From the NCBI GenBank assembly GCA_025617745.1, contig CM046859.1, forward strand, positions 30,214,744-30,278,743: DNA of 64,000 nt, in the 5' to 3' direction. Positions within the stretch are counted from its first letter, which is position 1, and every line of letters starts with the position of its first letter. Under the pieces are notes generated by a model that saw only the letters and a list, made by a program, of their open reading frames with translations, was not told the DNA's origin and searched no databases. The position numbers were made by a program, and so were the translations under genes. The stretch is from Heliocidaris erythrogramma. Its lineage: Eukaryota > Echinodermata > Echinoidea > Camarodonta > Echinometridae. Below, piece by piece: positions 1-11,022 of the stretch.

Positions 1-1138
1 TTAAGAATGAGTATGGCAGTTCCAACAGTTGCAAATCTGGAGGACGAATTTGATGTCGCTGATGCTCATTCACAAGAATTTGGCATGGTGGAGGATAATC
101 AAAAATTGAATCTCAAAAAAGTGGAGAGGACAAATGGACTACCTATTGCTAAAGGGAAAGATAAAGGAGGAAAGAAAAGGGATGTTAAGGAAAGTAGAGA
201 AGATGATGAGCCAGAAGCACTAAGTAAGTCCACAAGGAGACCAACACAGAAGGGTAAACAAGAGAATGAAAAAGGTAAGGGACAGAAGAAAAGAGAAATG
301 AAGCGGGGCTCAGAAATCCACAGGGATGATGATCATAAGAGATCAAAGGAAAGCCCTAAAGAGAATGCTTATGTAGATAAGGATGACTCCAAACCAGCCA
401 CAAGAGGCAAAAGGAGCAGAGGAAAGAAGCCCAACAAACAGAAAGACAGATTACAAACAAGCCAAAGGTCATCCGGCAGTGCGTCCCAAGGTAGCTCTTC
501 TGATACAGATGCTGACGCACAGCTTGATGACGACCAAGCCGATGCCATGCAGGATCACCAGAAGTATCGAAGAAAACAAGGACAGAAGAAAACCCCCAAC
601 CATCCTGCAAAGACTAGCAAAACTGGTAAGAACTCAGAGAAGACAGTCGGTGATAGAACCCTAGAGATAGATGAAGATAGCCACTCAACAGGCAAGGGCG
701 GTTCTAGCAGCCATGCGATCAGGTCGCGTCAAGGTCGTAAAAGTAGTGTCCACTTCACCACCAAGGACATGATCTCTGTAAGTGGAGACATCAGCATCCA
801 CCAAGTTACATGTAGTGAAGAAGATGTTGAAAACCACAAGAAGGCTGTTCCTACTCCAGCTGCTCTCTCAAAGGACAAGAAAAAGTCAAGAAGACCTTCT
901 AAAATCAATTCAAGTGGCACTGGTGCCAAGACACAGGACAAGCTAACAGAGGATGCTGGAAATGTGGAAGAACATTGGAGTGGTCAATCGAAAAGTGACA
1001 GCACAGCAGAGAGTGAAGAAGAGACAGCTGTTCAAGGACGCAGGATGAGAGGAGGGAAGAAGACCAAGAAGTCATCCAAGCGAAGATCCACAGAGGCAAC
1101 CTCCACAACCTCTGTGGCTGAAACTGAAGTAGTTTCAG
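1..1138 (+). CDS. CENPC: CENP-C exon (first in window), disordered charged region
   Basis: Open in frame 1 from the window edge. The first Met codon is at 7, but the frame is open upstream, so this need not be the start. It encodes about 379 residues of low-complexity Lys/Arg/Glu/Ser/Asp sequence with many basic patches such as KKTKKSSKRRS. It ends at a GTAAGA donor at 1139, phase 1. The size suits the long poorly conserved region that precedes the CENP-C motif in this family. Confidence 0.85.
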
Positions 1139-4100
1139 GTAAGACTTGCATGTTAAAGCTGAAACACATTTATTATTTTTTTGAGGGCTACTTTTAAACT
1201 AGACTTTGCAAGTGAATTATTATTCTACCTTATATTATTGAACATAATGAGCCAGATTGAAATCTAATTTGGAGATTCTGGTTATGGAATTACATTTTGA
1301 GAGTGGCTTTAATTAATTTTGATTTGTTTGTTTTAATGATGCAGTAGATAAAAATCAGAGTTCTCCTCTTGTTGGATTGCAAGACTTTATTGAAAGAAAA
1401 GTCTGATGCTAGCCCAGTGTGAGTGGGTAAAGACGGATTGCCCGCCTTATTTTTTTACATGTATGTCCTGTTGTCATTTTACCCGCCTTTGCCCGCCTTA
1501 TTTTTTTACATGTATGTCCTTTTGTCATTTTACACTGGAAGACCAGTGGCAGATGATACCATTGGGTAGGGGTGTTAAGAGGATATATCTTTACCCATTG
1601 AAAGTAGTCCTAAACCTGACACAATGGGAAGGATGTGCTTTCTAATCCAAAAGGGGAGTGGTCAAAGCAACACAATGGGGTATGGTTAGGGCTTATCAGC
1701 CCTGTAATCTTTCACTTAGACTCAGTAATTTTTAACAATTGACCTTGTACTTATCAAGTAACTGCGTTAGTGCGCAACATTTAACCTGCAATTGCCTATG
1801 TCATTGTACAACAATTACAATATGGCTCACCTACATGAATATTCATGGACATGTAAGGATAATCAGTAAACAAGTGGAAAGTCTTGACATCTTGTGGAAT
1901 TATTTTATGTTTTGAGTAACTGTTTCCATGGTTTGTTCAAACCATTACCAGCCCCCCAAAAAACAACAACAACAACAACAATAATAATAACACAACAAAC
2001 CAACCATGTATGTACAGTACATGTACTTGTAACCAGTGAGGGACTTAACTGTGGAAAGTTGTAACAGAGCTCTGGAAAATTGAATAAGAACTCTGGTTTA
2101 AAAAAGCAAAAACAAACAAAAAATCTAACATTGTCACAAGGAAATCACACAAATTCATATTATATTCCCAATGAGCTGCTGTGAATAAAAAAGTATTTTT
2201 TCATTGTCCTCTACCACGTTCCCTCTATCAAGGTGTTAAGAAGAAGAGAGTGAACAGACGGGAGCAAGAAACAAAGTCTGCCTCGGAGTCACAGAGTGAT
2301 GCCAGTGATGGATATGGTAAGGATACTTAGCTTTATAGAAAACTTCTTTTGGTAACAAAGCAAGATAGACAGGTGCACTGCAAATACATGTACAGTCAAA
2401 CCTGCTTTAGCGACCACCTGTATAGAAAGACCACAATTTTTGTTTCCCTTGAAAAATGTTTCTCATTGAAATATGTATGAAAGGAACCTGTACATAAAGA
2501 CCACCTGCTCATTAAGACGGCTTTCTTGTCTCCCTTGAGCGGTCTTTATAGACAGGTTTCACTGTATTACGAAAGGGAGTGTGGGGAAATGTGAGGAGAG
2601 AGGAAAGGGAGAGTGAGTGAGAGAGAGAGAGAGAGAGAGAATGAGATAAAGAAAGAAAGGGAGAGGGAGGGAGAAGAGATGGAGAGATGATTGTATATGG
2701 AGAGAGGGATAGAAAGAGAGCATAGCTGCCAATCATTCCTAATTTGGAGGAAAGATTCCTATTTTTTTTGCCTTTCAAAAGGCAAGGACTAATTTTGATA
2801 CATTTCACATATATCTGTATCATGTATCTGAACAAAAATTATCAATCTTGTAATGAAGTAGAAAATATATAATAGATATTGTCATGTTAGTAAACAAGGA
2901 CTAAGATGTGAAACAATGCCACCACTGAACCTGTTATCCAGTAAAACTGTGGGAATACGAGATGAAGAAATGCCATCAAACCTGCGAGGGACCACCTGCC
3001 TATGAAGACCATCAGTTTTTTTTCCTTTGAACAGTGTTTAAAGGAACCTGTACATACATGTAGAGGCCACCCGTCCACTAAACCATTTTTCTTGTCTCCC
3101 TTGAGTGGTTTTTAAACCCAACTTTTACTGTATCTTACATGTATAATGCATGATGTTTTCCCCCTTTGATCTACAGCCGATGATCATACTGCCCATGTGT
3201 CAATGGATAGCCAGGATATCAGTCACAGTCCAGCCACTGACCGGTCCACTAGTGGTCGCACCCCTGTGGAGTCTCCTCACACATCCAGCAGCGGTCATCA
3301 GGAAGGGAGGTCCGTGTCCACAGGCTCTATCCTCAAGGGCAGCAAGGGTTGGTCTGACAAACGCCAAAACAAGGGGAAGAAATACTCCATCCTCTTCACA
3401 GAGATACCACTCCAGAAGGCTTTTATTAGTAAGTGTGAATTTGTATGCTTAACAAAATAATGTTACAGTAGACATTCATTGATTTTTGAAAATTTAGAGG
3501 TAACAATTTTAGAACTCTTTGGAAGCAAATATTATACAAATATTGACTGCTTTGAGGGGTATGGTTAAAACTATTTCCCAAGGTGATCTAGAAACTATGC
3601 GCTTTCCCCTGAGACAAAGTCTCAGGGCATAGTGCAGTCTCAAGATCACCAAAGAGCTATAGTTTTAACCATGACATGAAAAACAATATTTGTTTCATTT
3701 ACGGCATCCTAAATAGTGGATTTTAAAATAGGGATATTTTGACAAATTATGCCTATCAAAATATATTCATTTGTAGGAATAGTGCGTTTGTCTCAATGCA
3801 CTTATACATTGTTAAATGTAATGTGTAGTGCTCCGGCCTGAAAATAATATTAATTGAATGAATAGAGCAAAATTAAACAAGCAAAACAATGAAAATTTCA
3901 TCGAAATCCGATAAAAAATACAGAAGTTATTGAATTTTTAAGTTTTGCATTATTTTGGGAAACAGTTCTATGCATGTCCTCATGAATATGTAATGAGTGA
4001 GCTGATGATGTCACGTCCCCACTTTCCTTTTTTAACTATATTATATGAAATCTTCATTATTTCATTTTTTCATACATATCTATAAAAAATATCTCCCTTG

Positions 4101-7100
4101 TAACAAAAAAAGTTACAGCAATGACGAACTTACACATTAAATAAGGAGTCAGTCCTTTTAGTTATAGGCTTGGAGCAAAAAATTTGAATAATTGCAATTT
4201 CATATAATAAAATACAAAAGAAAAAGTGGGGATATGACATCATCAGCTCACTCACTGCATATTCATGACGACGTGCATATAACTGTTTTACCAAAATAAT
4301 GCAAAACTTAAAAATTCCATAACTTCATTATTTTTCATCAGATTTCGATGAAATTTTCAGTGATTTGTTTGTTTAATTTTACTCTATTTATTCAATTCAT
4401 ATTAATTTCAGGCTGGAGTACCCCTTTAAATGTAATGTGAAGTTTTTGGTAGCCCTAAAAAAATTTTTGTCAGATTTCTTTGATTTTAGATGATAAAAAG
4501 CAATATACTAGTATAACTAAACTACTGTGAAGTTTTTTTCTCCTCAAGTTAATTATGAAACAAGTGAGAGGTAAAAAATGATTGAGATAACGGGACATAG
4601 GATGTGTACTCCTACAACGGAAAATTACACTAAAACGTGTACAGAAGTGTATTAGCCTATGGGGGACTGTGATATGCTATTCGCATGCTATCTCTGTGCG
4701 CAACACGGAGCTCGTTGAGCGGGCAGCCGTCGGGGTGAAAGGGTCTTAGCGTAGGGCATTGCATAGCTATTATCTAGCGTTCCTCACTGATATTTACGCT
4801 AAAATTCACCGGAAATCATCAATGGAATACCAAAAGATCTTGGACATATACATGTATATCGTTTATACAAGGAAAACAACATGAGACTATATTTAACGTG
4901 TTTGTCTCCAGTTTCCTTTTCGCTACCAAAACTGTGCTTAAAGTTCATGAGCATCTATCGCGTCCTAGCTAAAGTGAAATAATATTGGAGTGCCGTGCTT
5001 ACCTTGCATGATGGATATATTGTTAGTAAAAAAAAAATTATTATTATTTATTTGTAATTAATTATTATGATTATTACTATACTTTTTTATCATCATCATA
5101 TTTATTGTAATATTTATTAATATATGTTGTTATTTTTTATCACCATCACCATCATCATCATCATCATTGACACTTGTCTCTTTTCCTCCCTGCAGTCAAG
5201 CCTGATCAGGAAGATGGTGTCAGACGGACAAGACGTCAGAGGGTACGTCCTCTAGAGTACTGGCGCAATGAACGTCCAATCTACGAACGTCGTAAGTCAG
5301 GGGGCTTTGCTCTGGCTGGCATCCTCTCTCCTGAACAAGCAGAGAAAAGTGTACCGGGGAAGTCTATGAGACAACCAGCTAAACGTAAGTGTTACTATTA
5401 ACTACTAAGTATTGCCTATAGCCTATTCAAACATGACGTTGTAAAAATCCTTTAATCCGTAGCATTTCTTTTGGTCTCAATTTATCATTTACCCATCCTC
5501 AAATTGGCAACAATTATTATTTTCTACTCCTTTATAGTTTGAAATAGAAATAAAAGTGTTTATTAAATGAACCAATGTGAATGGAGACTGCCAAATTTAA
5601 CAGAAAATCAATACTTACTACAGGAAAATAGTAATTATATATGCGAGACTTTAATGATTAGTTATAATTACTGTGTGGGTAATGGATCATTCACATCTTG
5701 ATCTTGCATTTTAGCCAAAGGCCACCTCCCGGTGACGCCCACCAACATTTCGATTCATGCCACTCCTCCTGTGGGGACCAGTACTGTCTGCCAACCTACC
5801 ATCAATGTAGTCAATCCTGATTCCGACCAAGAGGTTGCTATAGGTGGGTACTCCACTCAAGTTCGATCCCAAGATAATGGTCAACAGTGTTGTAGTACCC
5901 TATGAGAAGGGATGCAGTATCAGTTAATTGTTATGAAGTCTTCTTCCTACCAATGTTCTCTTTGTCAAGAGAATGTGGAGTTCATGAGAAGGTGGAAAAT
6001 GATTTTCGGAGTGTTTCATTTTTTTCATGCCAATGAGGACGAATATCAGTATTATCACCTGAAAAGGAATTGCTCATCGGGGGAGGGGGGGGGGGGGGAG
6101 TCAGTCATATGTCAAATATATGCCGCATTCTTGTGCAGTCCCATGCACCTAAATCTGTGTAAACTGCTTTTCACTCTGTTATTATCAGCAAGATTGAATC
6201 AGTTTGATGTAGCTTTGATGATTCCAAAACCTTCAGTATAATTCTAGACAATCTCTTTCACAAGGAAATAGCATGACAAGTTCTCAGTATTATGATCTGT
6301 AATATGTTTATTTGCACACTTTAGATGCAGTGGCTACATCCAAGATGCTCAAGTTTACTGGTCCTAGTGGCTTGCCTGCTAAACCAGAAGATCCTATCAC
6401 CATCTCAAAGGCTCTCTCACAGAAAGCTTTCTCAGCAGGTAAAACAGATTTATTCTCATGCAAGATATATATTCTACTCACATCCGCTTTACCTACTTTT
6501 TAAAATTGAAATTACAATTTAACTAGAAAGACCGTCAAAGGCGGCAGACCCACGCCTTAGTGGCGCTACAGAGTAGTTGCAATACTATACTAACTAGTGG
6601 GTCAAAACTACAAGGTTACACAGAATTTGCAGGGGTCAACCGATCATCACCAAAATCTAATCGATTCTTTCCTGTCACTATCCGAACATTCCCTGAAAAT
6701 TTTATGCGAATCCGTTCACCCGTTCTCTAGTTATCTTGTACACAAACAAAGAAAGAAACAAACAAACACTATTCAGTGAAGGCAAATGGTTGTTCCTTTC
6801 AGCTCTTTTATGTCTTTACAGCACTCATCATTTCTCATTTCAGTCAGCTTGCATATACATGTTTTTGCATAGTTGCTACATTTATATTTCATTCTTTGAT
6901 ATTTTCCATGCAGGTGTCCTTACCGTACGTCCTTTCGAGGAGAAAGGTTCCCAGCTGGTACGACATGACACGATGGTATTTAATGTTGTTCGAGGCAAAA
7001 TAGCTATGACTCTCCATGAGACCAGTCAGATATTACAGAATGGAGATTGGTTCTTCGTTCCTAAAGGTGAATACTGTACTTTTTTTGTGTTCTCTTTTTA

Positions 7101-8384
7101 AAGTTTTTTAATGTTCGTCTAGTACCTACAGTGCAACTTTGATATTGATAATTATCTAAATCATAAACAGTAATTGAAGTCCTGCATTCAAAGATACACT
7201 GTAACAGTGTGGTTTATCATTGTGCTTTGATAAAGACCACGGTCCCTTGACACGAAGGTTTGCAATCAATTACAAATTTGAAACAATGATTCTGATTGGT
7301 TAATGGTCAACCTTGTGCACAATATATCCATGCAACGATGATCTTGACTGGTCATTGCCATTTTGCGAGTGATTGCAAACCTTTGTGTTACGGTGCCCAG
7401 CTGTGTTTAAAGACCACTTTTCTTGTCTTCCCTATGCAGTCTTTATATACAGGTGTAAGGTTTGTTGATGTCTGTATTGTTTTGTTTCTCTTCTTACTTC
7501 AGTTACAGTGTACCAGTCACCTGAAAAAATAATTTGTGTACAGCTAGAAAGTGTAAAATCAACCTCAAAGAACTTTATCTGGCATTCTATTGGTCATCAG
7601 TTAAGGAGTATGAAGGAAATAAAGGATAACATGAAAATGCTCCCGCGGAACCAAACTCCGAGTTTGGTTCCTGTGTGTCGAGTATTCTACACTCAAGTCG
7701 CTTTTACGTTTATAGAGAGTGTAAATTAAAATAGCAATATCTCTTTATTTGAAGCCCATATTTTGAATATAGTAAACAACATGGACCTCTAAGATACAGA
7801 CCACCTGTCCATAAAGAACACTGCTATTGTCTGTTTGAGCGGTCTTTATAATACGGGTTTCACTGTATTTTGATGCCTTGTGTTGTCTGTTTTTTGGGTG
7901 ATTGGTACCCGTTAATGGCTACAGCATTAAGAATGCTGATTCTCATTCACACCAGTAGTGAGGGGTGTTTCACAAAGAGTTAAGTTTGATTAACAGTCGC
8001 ACTTAAATTCCTAGTTGTGTGCGGTATATGACACATCACCGCATTGGTCAGATCATGCTCGGGGGACGCGCACTATTGGGTAATCTACCAATGAGATTAC
8101 GCGTTTAATACCGTATGCGCGTTGGCACTTACGCATGACTTTAAGTCAAATTTAACTCTTTGTGAAACACCCTCCTGGACTAACATTTACAAATAGACCA
8201 CCTGTCTACAAAGACCAATACGGTATTGTCTGTTTGAACGGTCTTTACGTACAGGTTTCACTTTATTTTCATGTCTTGTTTTGTCTGTTTTTTTGTTCTT
8301 CTTCCTTCAGGTAATGTCTATAATATCAAGAACCTACGCAAAGACGAGGCCAAGCTCACATTCTTCCAACTGAAGAGCACATGA
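1..8384 (+). CDS. CENPC: CENP-C (centromere protein C), 5'-partial, 8 exons
   Basis: Join of 1-1138, 2233-2316, 3177-3428, 5196-5384, 5715-5843, 6325-6438, 6914-7066 and 8311-8384, about 710 residues with the N terminus outside the window. CENP-C is the inner-kinetochore protein that binds CENP-A nucleosomes and links them to the rest of the kinetochore. Seen here: about 380 residues rich in Lys, Glu, Ser and Arg and probably disordered; a CENP-C motif in exon 4 (basic RRTRRQRVRP followed by LEYW); then a C-terminal Mif2/CENP-C cupin domain over exons 7-8 (HDTMVFNVVRGKI, NGDWFFVPKG, LTFFQLK). Each junction has GT/AG and keeps frame. All seven introns are phase 1, and the internal exons are multiples of three. 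The CENP-C motif and cupin together make the family call firm. The Mis12-binding N terminus is not in the window. Confidence 0.95.
2233..2316 (+). CDS. CENPC: CENP-C exon
   Basis: 84 nt, preceded by ..TATCAAG and followed by GTAAGG. Encodes 28 residues (VKKKRVNRREQ..., then Ser/Asp-rich). Phase 1 at both ends, so it joins the flanking exons in frame. Short and low complexity; supported by splice sites and frame rather than by homology. Confidence 0.8.
2391..2566. mobile_element. Tc1/mariner-pogo-like MITE in CENP-C intron
   Basis: About 175 bp bounded by TA on both sides. Inverted ends are CAGTCAAACCTG...at left and ...ACAGGTTTCACTG at right, and the interior pairs AAAGACCAC with GGTCTTTATA. 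No coding capacity. Related degraded copies occur at about 2975-3133, 7783-7868 and 8190-8272. Confidence 0.7.
2610..2700. repeat. (GA)n-rich microsatellite
   Basis: A run of GAGAGA with GGGA variants, on the plus strand purine only for most of its length. Simple sequence within a CENP-C intron. Confidence 0.8.
2975..3133. mobile_element. Degraded copy of the 2391-2566 MITE
   Basis: Shares the phrases GACCACCTG, TTGTCTCCCTTGAG and a terminal TTTTACTGTA with the element at 2391-2566. Ends are diverged. It lies just upstream of the CENP-C exon at 3177. Confidence 0.5.
3177..3428 (+). CDS. CENPC: CENP-C exon
   Basis: 252 nt between a CTACAG acceptor and a GTAAGT donor, phase 1 at both ends. 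Encodes 84 residues, Ser/Thr/Gly-rich then basic, ending KYSILFTEIPLQKAFI. Ser-Pro and Thr-Pro pairs could be phosphosites. No domain recognised. Confidence 0.85.
3830..4434. mobile_element. Long-hairpin MITE of about 600 bp in CENP-C intron
   Basis: The two halves are inverted copies. Left CCGGCCTGAAAATAATATTA pairs with right AATATTAATTTCAGGC-type sequence. Further in, AATTTCATCGAAATC pairs with GATTTCGATGAAATTT, and GATGATGTCACGTCCCCACT pairs with AGTGGGGATATGACATCATC. The right end GAGTACCCCTTTAA resembles the TTAA-flanked end of a piggyBac-type MITE. The left end is degraded. A direct repeat TTAAATGTAATGTG lies at both edges. Confidence 0.65.
5196..5384 (+). CDS. CENPC: CENP-C exon carrying the CENP-C motif
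   Basis: 189 nt after a pyrimidine-rich CTCCCTGCAG acceptor, with a GTAAGT donor. Encodes the conserved basic-aromatic CENP-C motif: RRTRRQRVRP then LEYWRNERPIYE. In known CENP-C the Arg contacts the H2A/H2B acidic patch and the Tyr-Trp pair contacts the CENP-A tail. All these residues are present. Phase 1 at both ends. Confidence 0.95.
5715..5843 (+). CDS. CENPC: CENP-C exon
   Basis: 129 nt between a TTTTAG acceptor and a GTGGGT donor, phase 1 at both ends. Encodes 43 residues rich in Thr, Pro and Val (GHLPVTPTNISIHATPP...), a linker between the CENP-C motif and the cupin. Confidence 0.8.
6325..6438 (+). CDS. CENPC: CENP-C exon
   Basis: 114 nt between a CTTTAG acceptor and a GTAAAA donor, phase 1 at both ends. 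Encodes DAVATSKMLKFTGPSGLPAK then a short helix-like stretch. This is the region just before the cupin. Confidence 0.85.
6525..6775. repeat. Dispersed repeat with AAAC-type tail in CENP-C intron
   Basis: Starts near AGAAAGACCGTCAAAGGCGG and ends in ACAAACAAAG/AAACAAAC simple sequence after TTCACCCGTTCTCTAGTTAT. The oligo-AAAC tail suggests a LINE/SINE 3' end. I do not recognise the family. Confidence 0.4.
6914..7066 (+). CDS. CENPC: CENP-C exon, cupin domain part 1
   Basis: 153 nt between a CATGCAG acceptor and a GTGAAT donor, phase 1 at both ends. Encodes the first strands of the Mif2/CENP-C cupin: GVLTVRP, then HDTMVFNVVRGKIAMTLHE and NGDWFFVPKG. This fold mediates CENP-C homodimerisation. 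Confidence 0.95.
7500..7785. repeat. Dispersed repeat, copy 1 (pair with 16255-16578)
   Basis: Matches 16255-16578 in the same orientation over about 290 bp, sharing AATAATTTGTGTACAG, AAGGAGTATGAA, a CGGAACC block and TTTGAAGC(C/T)CATATTT. It contains an inner hairpin around CCAAACTCCGAGTTTGG. No coding potential. Lies in the last CENP-C intron. Confidence 0.6.
7783..8272. repeat. Two partial pogo-like MITE copies flanking the hairpin MITE
   Basis: At 7783-7868 and 8190-8272 the phrases AGACCACCTGTC, TTGTCTGTTTGA(G/A)CGGTC and GGTTTCACT recur, as in the element at 2391-2566. The two pieces flank the MITE at 7961-8175 and may be one element split by it. Confidence 0.45.
7961..8175. mobile_element. 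MITE with 24-bp inverted ends
   Basis: Left GGTGTTTCACAAAGAGTTAA and right TTAACTCTTTGTGAAACACC are exact inverted repeats; the similarity continues a further few bases inward. About 215 bp and non-coding, in the last CENP-C intron. Confidence 0.7.
8311..8384 (+). CDS. CENPC: CENP-C last coding exon, cupin domain part 2 and stop
   Basis: Starts after CTTCCTTCAG and encodes GNVYNIKNLRKDEAKLTFFQ then LKST and TGA at 8382-8384. This completes the cupin barrel and ends where the family normally ends, a few residues after the last strand. Confidence 0.95.
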
Positions 8385-9470
8385 GAGTCTGACAAGCACA
8401 ACAGAGCCTTATATTTTTTGAAATAACCTTTCGCTTGCATGTAGCGTATGATGATCCGTCATAATTTTCCTGCAGAGCTGAAAGGTAGTACTGGTTTCTA
8501 GTATTTCATCCTGGAATTTGGGAAGACTGTCGAGAATTTCATTCTAATCACTGAATTTTCAAGATCCCCTGTCTGCTTCAAGATCCCCTGTCTGCTGTGT
8601 TATATTGAATTCCTTTGAGAAATACTGATTACCGCGATCCACTAAAGACTGAATATTGATATAGCCATTATAGTGATGAAATGTTCCAGTGAGAGTTGGC
8701 AGCTCTGCTTGTGTGTTAAATTCCAAACTCACAAAGATCCATTCTCATTCAAGCAGCAGAAGTGTGCCCATATATGTATTTTTATGCATAAATATAATAT
8801 TCCTTTGATAAAATGTAAAGATTGTATATATATTGTACTTTTTGTGGAACTATACATGTACTGTATGTGCATAGAAAATTGTGCAGAGAGATTGTAATCA
8901 TTAGTATAAGAGTTGTGAGATTTGTGGTTGCTTGTGCCAGACCATATGTGTTTTGGGGGGAATACATAGATATTTTTAATTTGGTACTTTAACTGCACCT
9001 CATCAATACTGGATAGCACAATCATTGTCAACTGAATTCCCCCCCCCCCCCCAAGATAAAAATTGTAATTTTCATATTGAAATGCTCAAAACAGGAGCCA
9101 TTCTAACCTGCTAATAAATGAGAAAAAGTGGTTCTTTAGTCATGTAAATTAGTCCCCTCATTGACTATCTCATATATTTTACTGTAAATATATTTTTAAC
9201 AAGACATACATGTATATTTAATTTACACTTGGATATTCAGTGTAAAATATTTTAGAAGTAGGTGCATTTGTGTGCAAGGTTCAAGTTGATAAATGCAGTA
9301 GATTTTTGGATGATAAAAGTATCTGTAAGTGCATTACATGAACTATACATGTACATGTTGTTAAATTTATTTGTTTAGTTTACATCTACATAGAATTTTT
9401 TAATGTTCTTTCCTATTCCCATGTATTATATCTTCTTGTGGTGTAAATAAAAGAAGTGTAATTCAGAATG
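8385..9470 (+). other. CENPC: CENP-C 3' untranslated region with poly(A) signal
   Basis: AT-rich sequence without a gene. An AATAAA hexamer lies at 9446-9451, followed by a GT/T-rich stretch (T16 then a long G run from about 9497), which suits a cleavage site near 9465-9475. A C14 run lies near 9039. The 3' end is inferred from the hexamer only. Confidence 0.55.
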
Positions 9471-9486
9471 CTTGCAATTCATTTTT

Positions 9487-9517
<31 letters not shown>

Positions 9518-9632
9518 GGGGTTATTGTATATACATATACCATTAAATTTGGATTTTTTTGGGGGGTGAATAAAAATCCATGTACAATAATACCTTATTT
9601 TGTGTTGTACATGAGAATTTTGTCTTGCTTAA

Positions 9633-9925
9633 AGGGATACTCAACCGCAGATTGTGGACGTTTTAATGCCGCGAGAGGGCATCGTGATCGTTACCTGATC
9701 ATGCCGTTGCCCCTCGGGGCGCAAACCTCGGATAGACTGGTCGCCGCACAAACATGTACGCTTCACCTGAGCTCGAGCTCTCGTGCTAGATTCGGTCGGC
9801 TTCGTGCAGTCGAAATGTAATCCCACTTAGTCCAACGGACGCGTTCGACGCACAAACTTTGTGTACGAGTGAATGGGGCTTACGCAATCCTGACTTTCCC
9901 CACGGCCGCCCGGTTGCGTATCCCT
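9633..9925. mobile_element. piggyBac-like MITE, copy 1
   Basis: 293 bp bounded by TTAA at 9629-9632 and 9926-9929, with ends AGGGATAC...GTATCCCT. TTAA duplication is the hallmark of piggyBac insertion. The interior is GC-rich and shared with the copy at 31015-31277 in opposite orientation. No transposase. Confidence 0.8.
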
Positions 9926-10859
9926 TTAAGGGGAGTCGCTTTGCCCCATGTGTAAATACATTGTGTAAATACATGTACCAGTAGTAATATTTTTGAAATT
10001 TGCCATGAAGACTTCTTCTTGTACAGCATCTCAAATGACTTTAAAAACATTATACATGTAATATCTCTACATTCAGTAAAAGGCAGAATAAGGGAAGTCC
10101 CCTTCTCAATGACCTGCTTAGTGCCAAAAGGACTCTGACTCTTTGTTCAAAAGTACTATCCAACTTTTGTACTCCAGCTTTTTGATAATTTTTGTGTGGA
10201 ATTCTTTTTTCTAACTCTATTTTCTTCCTTACACTGTGCATTTAGTACTGCACATATTAGCTGGATGTACTTGGGAGATTAATTTGTATATGAATTTTAA
10301 ATAAATTGTAAATAAATTTATGATTATCCATTAAACATAAAATATATCCACTATACAAGCCCTAGTTATAATACACTGATATGTATGAATGTATTTGTGT
10401 ATGACTACTCTATGAAATGCTTGCAGTGATGACAGACTGAAGATGAATAGCCAGGTTGATTATCTTTTAGCCGAACAATCAGTAAACAAAATAACATTTT
10501 GCGACATGTTTGCAAATCTGATAAATCATATGAAAAAAACCCAGATTTTGTACATTTTCAAGACATTTTTGATGACCAACTACATGTACACTCTGATGTG
10601 CTTGTAAATCTAATATTCTCTGTAAAATGAACATGTACCGTACATGTATTTGATAGTGCATCAGTGGTCGCATAATACTGTGATGAATTATCTAGAAATA
10701 CATATATTTGATTCTCATTATGTATAAAAATCTGAAAATATACCTTGCAAAACGGAAACCCCAAGAATCAGTGTACAAAATGCCTTCCTTCTTTTGGAGT
10801 CTATGTATTGCGTGTGTGATTTCTTTCCTTTCTGATTTCTTTCATCTGTACTTTGACTA
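9926..10859. other. Intergenic, no gene seen
   Basis: AT-rich sequence with ACATGTA words and only short open frames that look random. I see no splice-flanked coding sequence or named repeat here. Confidence 0.5.
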
Positions 10860-11022
10860 CCCTTGTAAAAAAGTACCATAGTACCCATGGTAATTTGACA
10901 GTAATTTGACCAAATTAACATCAAATCATGCAGAGTACTAGATCAAATTACCATGATTTGATGGTAATTTGGTCAAATTACTGTCAAATTACCATTGATA
11001 CTATGGTACTTTTTTACAAGGG
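10860..11022. mobile_element. Tc1/mariner-like MITE with TA duplication
   Basis: 163 bp flanked by TA at 10858-10859 and 11023-11024. Ends CCCTTGTAAAAAAGTACCAT are perfectly inverted, and the element is almost a full palindrome (TGGTAATTTGACAGTAATTT versus its reverse complement). No coding capacity. The preserved ends suggest a young insertion. Confidence 0.85.

Noticed and set aside
2512..2835. 107-residue minus frame
   Set aside because: Read from a (GA)n tract and a MITE.
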